Assembly (NCBI GenBank): GCA_965249895.1
Contig: CBDFNC010000004.1
Coordinates: 1,178,001 to 1,242,000, forward strand
Origin: CBDFNC01 sp965249895
Lineage (GTDB): Bacteria > Pseudomonadota > Gammaproteobacteria > Enterobacterales > CBDFNC01
Length of the DNA stretch: 64,000 nt
Direction of reading: 5' to 3'
The notes under the pieces were generated by a model. That model was not told the DNA's origin. It did not search any database and saw nothing but the letters and a program-made list of their open reading frames with translations. Of the stretch, positions 28,287 to 37,217 are shown one piece after another (within the stretch, counting starts at the first letter, position 1; each line of letters starts with the position of its first letter). The translations under genes were made by a program, and so were the position numbers.

Positions 28287-29117
28287 TTATCCCTTAACGG
28301 CGCCAGCCGTTAGTCCTTTTACTAAATAGCGCTGAATAAATACAAAGAAGATACATGCTGGTAATAACGCCAGTACACCTGCAGCCATCATCTGCCCCCA
28401 CTCCACCGCAAACTTGGACACGAAGCTGAGAAGTCCTACCGGGAAGGTCATATTGCTGTTGTCGTTGATCATCATTAAGGCAAACAGCAACTCACTCCAG
28501 GCAGCGGTAAATACAAATCCCAGGGTGGCCGCCATACCCGGTAAGGTAAGCGGTATGACCACTCGGGTCAGCGCCTGAAAACGTGTGCAGCCGTCTGTCA
28601 TTGCCGCCTCTTCCAAATCCTTGGGAATACCGTCGAAAAAGGACTGCATTAAAAAGGTGGCAAAAGGCAAATTAAAGGCGCTGTAAAGAATGATCAGGCC
28701 CCATAAACTATCCGTTAAACCCAGGGGCGCCATGATCTTGTAAATTGGGGCGATAATAATCACCAGGGGAAACATCTGGGTGATTAATAATACAGCCCCC
28801 AGAAAAACCTTGCCACGAAAGCGAAACCTGGAAAACGCGTAACCCGCCGCCGATGCCAACACTGTGACCACCAGCGCCGTGCCGAATGAAACCATTAAGC
28901 TGTTACTAAAAAAGGTAGGGAAATCACTGTTGCTCCACACACTGATAAAGTTGTCCCAGGTCATTTTACTGGGCCACAAGGCAACCCCCTCCGAATACAA
29001 TAGTTTGTTTGGCGTGACAGAAATTTTAACCAACCAATAAATGGGAAACAGAGCGAAAACCAGGTAGGCCAGAATAGCCAGGCGATGACCCAGGAGTAAA
29101 AGAAGTGTTTTGTTCAT
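28287..29117 (-). CDS. ABC sugar transporter permease (MalG type)
   Basis: The 276-residue membrane protein has about six hydrophobic segments and the ATPase-docking EAA loop EEAAMTDGCTRFQALTRVVI. A first segment near residues 10-30 (LAILAYLVFALFPIYWLV) fits MalG-like carbohydrate permeases of the CUT1 group. It pairs with the MalF-type gene 8 bases upstream. Confidence 0.92.
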   Translation of the reverse strand: MNKTLLLLLGHRLAILAYLVFALFPIYWLVKISVTPNKLLYSEGVALWPSKMTWDNFISVWSNSDFPTFFSNSLMVSFGTALVVTVLASAAGYAFSRFRFRGKVFLGAVLLITQMFPLVIIIAPIYKIMAPLGLTDSLWGLIILYSAFNLPFATFLMQSFFDGIPKDLEEAAMTDGCTRFQALTRVVIPLTLPGMAATLGFVFTAAWSELLFALMMINDNSNMTFPVGLLSFVSKFAVEWGQMMAAGVLALLPACIFFVFIQRYLVKGLTAGAVKG

Positions 29118-29125
29118 GCTCGGGC

Positions 29126-30055
29126 CTATTTATCTATATATTGTTGACGAATGCGTAATAACACGCCGGCATAAATAATCAGTAATACCAACAATACTGT
29201 TGCCATGGCTGACGCGTAACCAAAATCCAGACGGCGGTATGCTGTAGTGAAGATATAACTGGTGAGGGTCTGGCTTGAGTTAGCGGGTCCGCCATCCGTC
29301 ATCACAATAATCAGGTCGGCGAAATTGGCTATCCATATGGTCCTTAACATCACAGTGATGACTATCATAGGCGCCAAAAACGGCAGGGTGATCCTGACGA
29401 ACTTCTGCCAAGGTGTCGCGCCATCGATGGAAGCGGCTTCATAAAGATCCGCCGGTATGGACTGCAGTGCCGCCAATAAAGTGATAGCAAAAAAAGGCAC
29501 ACCAAACCAAACATTGGCCAAAATGGGACCAAACAAGGCCAAGTCAGGATCTGCCAACATGTTATAAGGGGCTTCCATTAACCCCAGAGCGGTAAACCAA
29601 TGAGGTAAAATACCGATCACCGGGTTAAACAACCAGGCCCAGGTCAGGCCAGACAAAAAGGTAGGTACCGCCCAGGGCAAAAACACCAGCGCCTGCACCA
29701 GAGGACGGCCGGGAAATTTTCGGTTAAGCAATAAGGCTAAACCCAGCCCCAATAAAAACTGAAATAGCAGCGACCATAATGTCCAGCTTAAGGTATTCCC
29801 TAAAGATGAAAAAAAGTACCTGTCATTCAACATCGCTTCGAAATGAGCCAATCCCACATAACCCGTTTCAAATGGATTCAGCAAGGCGATATTTTGGAAA
29901 CCATAGGAAATGCCGATAAAGGTAGGCACTATGATAACCAGGCTGATCAATAAAAAAGCGGGACTCAGATAAAACCAGGGCTCCAACAACCTGGTCAACC
30001 CCAACGCTGTTTTGCTGGATTTGGCCATGTCTTGCCCGGCAGTAATTGCGCGCAT
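29126..30055 (-). CDS. ABC sugar transporter permease (MalF type)
   Basis: The 309-residue membrane protein has several hydrophobic segments and the EAA loop YEAASIDGATPWQKFVRITL. It forms the inner-membrane channel with the next gene's product. A later ATG at 30028 (MAKSSK) is an alternative start, but the ribosome-like GAGAG is closer to 30055. Confidence 0.9.
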   Translation of the reverse strand: MRAITAGQDMAKSSKTALGLTRLLEPWFYLSPAFLLISLVIIVPTFIGISYGFQNIALLNPFETGYVGLAHFEAMLNDRYFFSSLGNTLSWTLWSLLFQFLLGLGLALLLNRKFPGRPLVQALVFLPWAVPTFLSGLTWAWLFNPVIGILPHWFTALGLMEAPYNMLADPDLALFGPILANVWFGVPFFAITLLAALQSIPADLYEAASIDGATPWQKFVRITLPFLAPMIVITVMLRTIWIANFADLIIVMTDGGPANSSQTLTSYIFTTAYRRLDFGYASAMATVLLVLLIIYAGVLLRIRQQYIDK

Positions 30056-30127
30056 ATTAACTCTCTACTTTGCTTCCCAGATCGCATTAAACAATACCGC
30101 GACCGACTTATAGTTATCTCGGAAAAC

Positions 30128-30160
30128 GGCTAATGGGCGCCCAACAGGGCGCCAATAGCC
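30128..30160 (-). other. Hairpin between binding-protein and permease genes
   Basis: A GC-rich inverted repeat (GGGCGCCC with GGGCGCC, extended by GGCTA and TAGCC) lies just after the binding-protein stop. As in malE-malF, such a stem would raise binding-protein output relative to the permeases. Confidence 0.6.
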
Positions 30161-30167
30161 AAACCGA

Positions 30168-31430
30168 CTATTTATTAAGGTGATTTTTTTGCGCTTTAGT
30201 CAGGTAATCTGACCATTGCGACGCCATATCCTGGGCGCTGCGCTGGCCTAACAAGGCTTCCTGAGAAGTGTCTTTAACCATCACAGAGTTAAAATAACCC
30301 CACTCTTTCAGATAAGACGGCACGGTAAGGGGAACATAATTTTCGTTGCTCAGCTGCTCAAACCAGCCGGAAAACTGTTCTGTGGCGTAGTAAGGGTCTT
30401 TTACGGCTTCCTTATATATGGGTAATACACCCACAAATTTGGTCCAGGCCAGGTTAGATTCAGGGCTGGAAAGATGAGAAATCAGCTTCCAGCTTTCGTC
30501 TTTAACCTCGCTATCCTTAAACATCGCCCAACCCACATAACCTATGGTTGGAAAGGCCTTGCCCGATGGTCCCACTGGCATAGCTGCAACAGCAAAATCG
30601 TCTTTGTCCATATTTTTAGCGATGGCGATTAGCGCGTCGGGATCCTGATCCAACATGGCGCACTTACCCGAGTAGAAACCGGACACGATTTCATTGAAAC
30701 TCCAACTTACGCTGTCTTTCGGTGCATATCCGTTTTTATACATATTCACCATAAACTCGGCGCCTTTCACCGCGTTTGTGCTGGCCAATGTACTGTTACC
30801 CTCTTGGTCAAACAGATCCGCTGAGCCCTGCATTGCAGCCATAAACATCAACCAGGCATTGGTCCCCCCTGCCCCGCCACGCATGCAGTAACCGGAAATA
30901 TCGTCACCCAGCGCGCTGATTTTTTTTGCTGCCAGCTCAAATTCCGCCATGGTTTTTGGCGCACCATCGAGGCCTGCCTGGGCAAACAGTTTTTTGTTCC
31001 AGAACATGGCGCGTAAATAGAAGCCATATGGCAGCATATAGGCAGTATCATCGGCGCGACGCGCCATCTCCATAGCCCGCGGTGTTAATTGCTCCGTGTA
31101 AGCCCAGTCTTTCATATAAGGTTCCAGGCTTTCCAGTTTCCCACTGGAGGCATAAAGGCCCTGCCAGATCTCCGGCAGCTCCACCACATCAGGTGTTTGG
31201 CCGCTGGCCACCATAGTGGCCAGCTTTTCAAACGCCTGGCCCCAAGGCAAAGAGATAACATCGACTTCAACACCAGGATTTGCGGCTTCAAATTTATCGA
31301 TGCTTTGCTGCAGGATTTTACTTCTGTCTGGGCTTGTAATTACCTCAACCAGCGTTAACTTAGTATCGGCATACGCAGAAACGCTGCTTAAGCACATAGC
31401 AATTAAGGAGGCAGTCAGTGTTTTTTTCAT
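30168..31430 (-). CDS. ABC sugar transporter periplasmic binding protein
   Basis: The 420-residue protein has a Sec signal peptide (MKKTLTASLIAMCLSSVSAYA, cut near residue 21) and no lipobox Cys. The body is a family 1 solute-binding fold: FEAANPGVEVDVISLPWG, SGQTPDVVELPEIW, and LPYGFYLRAMFWNKKLF. CUT1 proteins bind oligosaccharides or glycosides. Together with the nearby alpha-mannosidase the likely ligand is a mannoside, but this is inferred from context only. Confidence 0.9.
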   Translation of the reverse strand: MKKTLTASLIAMCLSSVSAYADTKLTLVEVITSPDRSKILQQSIDKFEAANPGVEVDVISLPWGQAFEKLATMVASGQTPDVVELPEIWQGLYASSGKLESLEPYMKDWAYTEQLTPRAMEMARRADDTAYMLPYGFYLRAMFWNKKLFAQAGLDGAPKTMAEFELAAKKISALGDDISGYCMRGGAGGTNAWLMFMAAMQGSADLFDQEGNSTLASTNAVKGAEFMVNMYKNGYAPKDSVSWSFNEIVSGFYSGKCAMLDQDPDALIAIAKNMDKDDFAVAAMPVGPSGKAFPTIGYVGWAMFKDSEVKDESWKLISHLSSPESNLAWTKFVGVLPIYKEAVKDPYYATEQFSGWFEQLSNENYVPLTVPSYLKEWGYFNSVMVKDTSQEALLGQRSAQDMASQWSDYLTKAQKNHLNK

Positions 31431-31483
31431 TTTTATAGTCCCTGTTTAAATAACTCACGAGAAATAAAATTTGCTGTTTATTG

Positions 31484-32224
31484 CTATTTTTTCCAGTTGA
31501 TTTTTTTATTGGATAAAATAGTTTTTAAATCTGCTTGGGTAATATCGAGTATCTCTTGGTTCTTTTCTTTTGCTAATTCTGGGTCTCTGGATTTTATCGC
31601 TTCAAATAATTCAATATGTAACTGGAAAGAACGACTGGAAAACCCGAGATCTGGCGGTGCATCAAAAAACGCATGGAAGTTTTCATGCATGGCATCCAGT
31701 AGCTGTTCAAAAATCGGATTCCCCGTTGCACGGTAAATGGAACAATGAAACTCCCAGTCCTGATTACCCGCCGCACCGTATAAATTATGAACCCGTTCCA
31801 CTTCCTTCAGGCATAGTTCCATATAGGCGATTTCTTCGTCGGTAGCGCGCAGTGCCGCCAGCGCGCAGGCTTCGGTTTCCAGCACTCTGCGGATTTCCAG
31901 CGAATGCAGCATATTTTCTGCGTCGTTTTTAATCTTTAAGGAAAGAAAATTGTCACAACCGGAAAGACTGGAGCGCAGGAAGGTGCCACTGCCTTTACGC
32001 CTTTCTATTATGCCTAATGTTTCCCAGCGCTTTAGGGCTTCACGTATGGTTGAGCGACTTACTTTTAGGCGTTCAGTCAATTCGCGTTCAGCAGGCAATT
32101 TATCACCAATTTTAATACCTGAATTGGCAACAAACTGCGTCAAACTATCTAGTACCACGACATCCGCCGTCTGCACCTGGATAGGTCGCAATAAACTGTT
32201 TTTGATATCTGGATTTATGGTCAT
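31484..32224 (-). CDS. GntR/FadR-family regulator (FCD domain)
   Basis: The 246-residue protein has an N-terminal winged helix (IGDKLPAERELTERLKVSRS followed by TIREALKRWETLGIIERRKG) and a C-terminal FCD ligand domain (EIRRVLETEACALAA, QDWEFHCSIYRATGNP). It is the first gene of the transporter-fructokinase unit. A good site AGGA precedes the ATG. Two copies of a 14-base motif, one before this gene and one before the mannosidase, are its likely operators. Confidence 0.9.
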   Translation of the reverse strand: MTINPDIKNSLLRPIQVQTADVVVLDSLTQFVANSGIKIGDKLPAERELTERLKVSRSTIREALKRWETLGIIERRKGSGTFLRSSLSGCDNFLSLKIKNDAENMLHSLEIRRVLETEACALAALRATDEEIAYMELCLKEVERVHNLYGAAGNQDWEFHCSIYRATGNPIFEQLLDAMHENFHAFFDAPPDLGFSSRSFQLHIELFEAIKSRDPELAKEKNQEILDITQADLKTILSNKKINWKK

Positions 32225-32263
32225 CGCTTCCTGCTTACTTAATTATTACTGTTATCAATATGT

Positions 32264-32277
32264 TAATTGGTCTGACA
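32264..32277 (+). promoter_or_regulatory. Predicted GntR operator 1
   Basis: TAATTGGTCTGACA lies about 40 bases upstream of the GntR gene start. The core GTC-T-GAC is an odd palindrome, as is common for FadR-group sites. An exact reversed copy occurs at 32606-32619. Confidence 0.6.
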
Positions 32278-32605
32278 GCATGACAACAATACAAGATAGG
32301 GTTAATGCTGCAACGGCCTGAGATCACATAATCATCTTCGCCACCAACAATCACTCACAAGTCATTGATAAAAAGAAGATATGGTAAATTGGTTTTTTTG
32401 TAAAATAAATTACTTGTTCCGCCAGGGAAGGCTAACCAGCAAAGCCCGTATGAGCTGCATTGGCTCTACAATATTCACAGAATAAAAACCAATTACCCAA
32501 AATAACTTGATAACAACCAGTTAGAGTTAAACCATGGCGGCGAGCTTGATTATTGCATTGTCTGGTATTGTAGCCATCAGATTAATTAGGTTAGGCTTGT
32601 ACGCT

Positions 32606-32619
32606 TGTCAGACCAATTA
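32606..32619 (-). promoter_or_regulatory. Predicted GntR operator 2
   Basis: TGTCAGACCAATTA is the exact reverse complement of operator 1 and lies 83 bases before the alpha-mannosidase ATG. A chance 14-base identity in a 477-base gap is unlikely. Confidence 0.6.
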
Positions 32620-32701
32620 TTGGTTTTTACCGGAACAAATATTCAACCCTCCGGAAATTTAATAATTAAAATGTTCAAACTTATTTATGGGCCAATAAGA
32701 A

Positions 32702-35700
32702 ATGATCCAGCATTCTCTAGAAGAAAATATTTATTTAAAACGGATTGAAAAATTCCTATCAAGATTAAAAAACCTGCGTGTAAATGAATTAAATATTTTG
32801 GATGCTCGCTTTGCTCACTGTATTGATTCAGTACCATTTTCACAAAGAGAAGAATTGGAATACCGTACAATTTCGGAGGGGTTTGTTTGGGGTCAAGCGT
32901 GGGAAAGCGGCTGGTTTCATCTAAATTTTGAAATACCTAAGCATTGGCAGGGTGAACCTGTACTCGAGCTGGATATTAATGGCGAAGCGCTTATCTTCGA
33001 TGATTCGGGTAACGCCATTCAGGGCATATCCAACAATAGTGTTTATGTGGTTGACGGTAAACGAGACATCCTAAGATTGACCGGGTATGAAGCGGGTCAA
33101 CGCGTTTCCCTTTGGTTAGAAGCCGGCGCCTATAGTCTGTGCGGTATAAACCTCAATGAAGATCCAGACGATAAAATGCCGCAAAGGTATGGCTCGTATC
33201 AGGGCGAAGTGAAACGACTTCGTTTATTGGAATGGAACCAGGATATCTGGTTACTTTATCTGGACATGGAGCTTGCATACAACTTATTGACGGGTCTTGA
33301 GCCTGATTCGGTGAGGCGCAGTTGTTTACTGCAAAGACTCAACGCAGTAATAGACACTTTTGCTGAGAACACAGCCAATGTAACCGTGTGCAGAGACATG
33401 CTATCGGACGAGATGAAAAAGCCGGCTAATACGTCTGATCTTACCGTTTATGCGGTCGGTCACGCTCACCTGGATACCGCCTGGCTGTGGCCGGTTAAAG
33501 AAACAATACGTAAGTGCGCTCGCTCTTTTGCTACCCAGCTGCAATTAATGAAACGCTATCCGGATTATGTTTTTGGGGCTTCCCAGCCGCAACATTATCA
33601 GTTTATCAAAGACAACTACCCGAAAATGTATCAGGAGATCCGAGAACGAATAAAAGAGGGACGCTGGGAGTGCCAGGGAGGTATGTGGGTCGAAGCAGAT
33701 TGTAATTTAATCAGCGGAGAGTCCATGGTGCGCCAGTTTCTGTACGGCCAGCACTTTTATTTGGATGAATTTGATTTAACTGTAAATAATCTCTGGCTTC
33801 CCGATGTTTTTGGATATTCAGCTGCCTTGCCGCAGATCATGCGTAACAGTGGCTGCGAGTACTTAATTACCCAGAAAATATCCTGGAACCAGGTCAATGA
33901 ATTCCCTTACAACAGTTTTACCTGGAAAGGCATAGATGGCTCTAGCGTATTAACTCACTTCCCACCAGAAAACGATTACAACTGCAGCCTTAAGCCAGAA
34001 AGCCTGATCGCGGGACAAAAGCGCTTCAAGGAAAAGGGGGTGGCTCAAGAGTACCTGTCCTTATACGGTATCGGCAATGGTGGCGGCGGCCCGACGGAAG
34101 AACAAATCGAGCGCGGACTACGCCAGCAAAACCTGGAAGGCAGCCCCAAAGTTAAGTTAACTCCCGCCACGGATTTTTTACAGCGCCTGTCTCAACACCA
34201 AGACAGCTTACCCGTGTGGGAAGGAGAGCTCTACCTGGAGATGCACAGGGGTACTTATACCTCACAGGCCAAGGTAAAACGTCTCAACCGCACCCTGGAA
34301 ATTAAGTTACGCTCATTGGAAATGCTGTGGAGCCAACTACCGTTAAGCCAGTACCCACAACAGCAGTTGGACAACATTTGGAAGAAAGTGCTGATCAATC
34401 AGTTCCACGATATTATCCCTGGTTCCAGTATTAACCAGGTGTACAAGGTAACCCACAGTGAACTGGACCAACTGGTGATAGATATCCAGCTCCTGGAAAA
34501 CCAAGCCGGAGCAGCCTTGCTGGCAGACAAGCCAGGCCAGCTAACCTTGTTTAACTCGCTTAATCAACGTTTTACCGGTTGGGTCGAGTTGGCTCCTGAG
34601 CTAGCGGGAAGCGCTTTACTGACATCGACGAACAGTTATCCGGTCATGCAACGAGGAAATAGCTGGGGTGCCTATGTGGCATTACCCCCCCTATCCTGGA
34701 CCGAATTCGAAGTTACCTCAAAAGCTCAACTGGACAGCAGTCACGATTCCCTAACCCTGGAAAACGCGATAATGCGATACCAGTTTTCCAACGACGGGCA
34801 ACTGATTTCCGCCTGGGACAAAATTGCCAGGCGTGAACTGATAGAAAAGCCTGCAAACCGTTTAGCCTTGTATATCGACAGGCCCAATAGCTGGGATGCC
34901 TGGGACGTGGATCCGTTTTATCAAGATCAGTTCCTGACAAACGCCAGCTGCCAGAAGGTAAGCAAGCGTGTTTGTGGTGGAGTACAGCTACTGGAAATGG
35001 AGTTCGTGTTGGGTGAGTCAAAGCTGACGCAACAAGTCAGCTTATCGGAATTAAGTGCCCGGTTAGACTTTACCACCCAAGTTAGCTGGCATGAAAAGCA
35101 CAAGATGTTACGGGTTCACTTCCCCGTGTTACTGCAGGCGGCAGAAGCCAGCTTTGATATTCAGTATGGTTATGCCAAACGACCAACTCATACCAATACC
35201 TCCTGGGATAGTGCCAGATTCGAGGTATGTGCCCATAAATTCGCCGACCTGTCCGAGAGTCAGTATGGCGTAGCCTTACTCAATGACTGTAAATATGGTT
35301 ATAAACTGGGCTCCAATGAACTTGAACTCACGCTACTCCGCTCTCCCACCTACCCGGATCCAGACTGCGATCAGGGAGATCACAGTTTTACCTATAGCTT
35401 ATTACCTCACCAGGGAAACATGAGCCAGTCCAACGTACAGCAACAAGCCTGGAGTCTGAACGTACAACCGCTGGTTTTTGTTGGCAAAGGCGATGCCCAA
35501 AAGAGCTTAAATGTCCAACTGCAGTCCGAAGGAATAAACCTGGCTTGCCTTAAAAAGGCCCATAAGTCCGACGGACTAATAGTGCGTGTGGTGGAAGAAA
35601 AGGGAGCACAATCCAAAGGGATTTTGGGCTTTTCTCATCCGGTGACAGTAGCCCAGAGTAATCTGATAGAAACTGAGATAGGGCAAGCTTCAGCCCTTAC

Positions 35701-35764
35701 GACTATCCTGGATATCGAGCTAAAGCCTTTTGAAATCAAAACCTTTTTATTAACTCGGAATTAG
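32702..35764 (+). CDS. GH38 alpha-mannosidase
   Basis: The 1020-residue glycosidase has the GH38 layout. The N-terminal region (1-245) is followed by the catalytic domain with zinc ligands His256 and Asp258 in GHAHLDTAWLWP and the nucleophile/ligand Asp368 in LWLPDVFGYSAALPQI. Then come LITQKISWNQVNEFP, NQFHDIIPGSSI, and C-terminal beta domains (RLDFTTQVSWHEKHKMLRVHFP). No signal peptide is visible, so it should act in the cytoplasm on imported mannosides. It is divergent from the transporter unit and preceded by a predicted GntR site. The exact linkage it cleaves cannot be read. Confidence 0.94.
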   Translation: MIQHSLEENIYLKRIEKFLSRLKNLRVNELNILDARFAHCIDSVPFSQREELEYRTISEGFVWGQAWESGWFHLNFEIPKHWQGEPVLELDINGEALIFDDSGNAIQGISNNSVYVVDGKRDILRLTGYEAGQRVSLWLEAGAYSLCGINLNEDPDDKMPQRYGSYQGEVKRLRLLEWNQDIWLLYLDMELAYNLLTGLEPDSVRRSCLLQRLNAVIDTFAENTANVTVCRDMLSDEMKKPANTSDLTVYAVGHAHLDTAWLWPVKETIRKCARSFATQLQLMKRYPDYVFGASQPQHYQFIKDNYPKMYQEIRERIKEGRWECQGGMWVEADCNLISGESMVRQFLYGQHFYLDEFDLTVNNLWLPDVFGYSAALPQIMRNSGCEYLITQKISWNQVNEFPYNSFTWKGIDGSSVLTHFPPENDYNCSLKPESLIAGQKRFKEKGVAQEYLSLYGIGNGGGGPTEEQIERGLRQQNLEGSPKVKLTPATDFLQRLSQHQDSLPVWEGELYLEMHRGTYTSQAKVKRLNRTLEIKLRSLEMLWSQLPLSQYPQQQLDNIWKKVLINQFHDIIPGSSINQVYKVTHSELDQLVIDIQLLENQAGAALLADKPGQLTLFNSLNQRFTGWVELAPELAGSALLTSTNSYPVMQRGNSWGAYVALPPLSWTEFEVTSKAQLDSSHDSLTLENAIMRYQFSNDGQLISAWDKIARRELIEKPANRLALYIDRPNSWDAWDVDPFYQDQFLTNASCQKVSKRVCGGVQLLEMEFVLGESKLTQQVSLSELSARLDFTTQVSWHEKHKMLRVHFPVLLQAAEASFDIQYGYAKRPTHTNTSWDSARFEVCAHKFADLSESQYGVALLNDCKYGYKLGSNELELTLLRSPTYPDPDCDQGDHSFTYSLLPHQGNMSQSNVQQQAWSLNVQPLVFVGKGDAQKSLNVQLQSEGINLACLKKAHKSDGLIVRVVEEKGAQSKGILGFSHPVTVAQSNLIETEIGQASALTTILDIELKPFEIKTFLLTRN

Positions 35765-35774
35765 GATCACAACT

Positions 35775-35811
35775 CTTGCCAGCAATAAGCCGCCGGCTCA
35801 TTGCTGGCAAG
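35775..35811 (+). other. Hairpin downstream of the alpha-mannosidase gene
   Basis: A 12-bp inverted repeat, CTTGCCAGCAAT with ATTGCTGGCAAG, has a 13-base GC-rich loop. No T-tract follows; it may be a weak terminator or protect the mRNA end. Confidence 0.55.
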
Positions 35812-35851
35812 GTAAATGAGTGAGCGATAATTTTATAAGAAGAGCTTTCAC

Positions 35852-36043
35852 TAGCTAGTGTCCATCCTGAAACGCTATCTTGTCATTCTCGCGTAGGCGC
35901 TGGTCCGACATCTGGCAAACTGACAATGACTGATCTCATTGTGATAGTGGTGACTAACTTTAGGCTTTTGTAAAACGATAAGTCTTGTGCGCTAAAATTC
36001 GACTAAAGAATAAACATACGAGTTTCAGGATGGCCACTAGCTA
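35852..36043. mobile_element. MITE with 22-bp terminal inverted repeats
   Basis: The left end (35852-35873) and right end (36022-36043) form an imperfect inverted repeat: AGCTAGTG(T/G)CCATCCTGAA on one side against its complement. The 192-bp body has no gene. A related, decayed copy lies at 63575. Its right end overlaps the stop codon of the rhodanese gene. The partner transposase is not in this window. Confidence 0.75.
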
Positions 36044-36832
36044 ATTACCCGATGACGAAGGTATATCAGTGTTATAGAGCGCTCTAACTCCGCCTTTTAG
36101 GAAGTAGTATTTTGTATAACCCTCTTTTTCCAAGTGAAACTGCAGCCAGCGTACTTGTCGGCCGACAGCATCCATTATATACAGAGGTTTATCTTTAAAA
36201 AGCCCACTTTTCAGGATACGTAACATACGGTCGATGGGAATTGTTCTCGAATTTTTCATATCATGTCGAAGGGTTCTCTGAAAGTGATCTCGTATATCAA
36301 TCAAATGAGCGGATCTTGAAGCTACCACAAATGCGTCCACATCGAGCTGGTGGCGTTGAAAGTCGGCATTCGAAATCATATTTTTAGCATCGACTGGGCT
36401 CTCTCCCATTAGCACCGATAGTTGTGGGTACTCGCTCACCCAATCGAATACCCCCCCGTCAAATACTTTACTGTGTGTCCCCTTTTGTACCAATTTTTGT
36501 GCCGCTTGGTAACTCTTCTCACAGGTATGTCCATTGCAGTAAACTACAATTTGCTTTTCCGGAAAAGCCTGTATAAGTAATTGAACACTCGAAACAAAAC
36601 CCATATTGGATAGGGGGATATGAACAGCATTTACAATATGTAAAGTACTGAATTCCAACGATGACCTTACGTCTACAAGGACGGATACATCGAATTGCCG
36701 ACGAAGCTCTGACAGGCTTATGATATCCAAATCCTGATAATGGGAACGATAAGGAAAGGGTTCGTTCGCTATTGGCGCTAGTGGAGTAAGTAATAAAAAT
36801 AATAAAAATCCAATTCTTAAGCGTAAGGACAA
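36041..36832 (-). CDS. Secreted tandem rhodanese-domain protein
   Basis: The 263-residue product begins with a signal peptide (LRIGFLLFLLLTPLAPIA). It has a first rhodanese domain with VDVRSSLEFSTLHIVNAVHI and the active-site loop VYCNGHTCEKS. In the second domain (LIDIRDHFQRTL..) the loop reads LYIMDAVGRQVR, so the cysteine is missing. Such proteins handle sulfur or redox tasks in the periplasm; the role here is unknown. The start is TTG at 36832, supported by AAAGGAAG 8 bases upstream. The stop TAG comes from the inverted repeat of the MITE, so the C-terminus may be altered. Confidence 0.8.
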   Translation of the reverse strand: MSLRLRIGFLLFLLLTPLAPIANEPFPYRSHYQDLDIISLSELRRQFDVSVLVDVRSSLEFSTLHIVNAVHIPLSNMGFVSSVQLLIQAFPEKQIVVYCNGHTCEKSYQAAQKLVQKGTHSKVFDGGVFDWVSEYPQLSVLMGESPVDAKNMISNADFQRHQLDVDAFVVASRSAHLIDIRDHFQRTLRHDMKNSRTIPIDRMLRILKSGLFKDKPLYIMDAVGRQVRWLQFHLEKEGYTKYYFLKGGVRALYNTDIPSSSGN

Positions 36833-37217
36833 GAGCTTCTTCCTTTAATAACAGCTCAATTAAGTATAGCTGTGTGAAGCTATCCCCATAGACTCCCGCC
36901 CTAGGCGATGACTGAGGCCTGTTAGGCAACATCAGTTTTATATACCTGGTATTAACGGATACACTAATACGATGAGCCTGACCTGGAAGAAATGGGAAAT
37001 CGGTCTTGACAAAATTAATGACTGAAATCCAAGACCGCTTAAAATATTTCCTAGTTATGCCAGTTCGCGAGCAATAAAAACCAGCACTCAGGATTTGTAT
37101 TGGTTGCTAAGGGTAACACCCGCTCCTGCTTCGAAATCACAATTAAATGGCCGTATAGTTCAGGGCTATGAGAAAGAAGCAGATAGCTCTATTTAGTTAA
37201 CATGCACAATCCTGGTT
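36833..37217. other. Intergenic region between gabD and the rhodanese gene
   Basis: These 385 bases should contain the rhodanese promoter. No convincing gene, hairpin or operator was seen. Confidence 0.4.

Larger units (their letters stand above)
32225..32701. promoter_or_regulatory. Divergent control region between the GntR gene and the alpha-mannosidase gene
   Basis: This 477-bp AT-rich gap has no gene. It contains two copies of the predicted GntR site and three copies of ATTGGTTTTT (32388-32397, 32484-32493 reversed, 32619-32628). The layout fits joint control of the transporter unit and the mannosidase. Confidence 0.6.
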
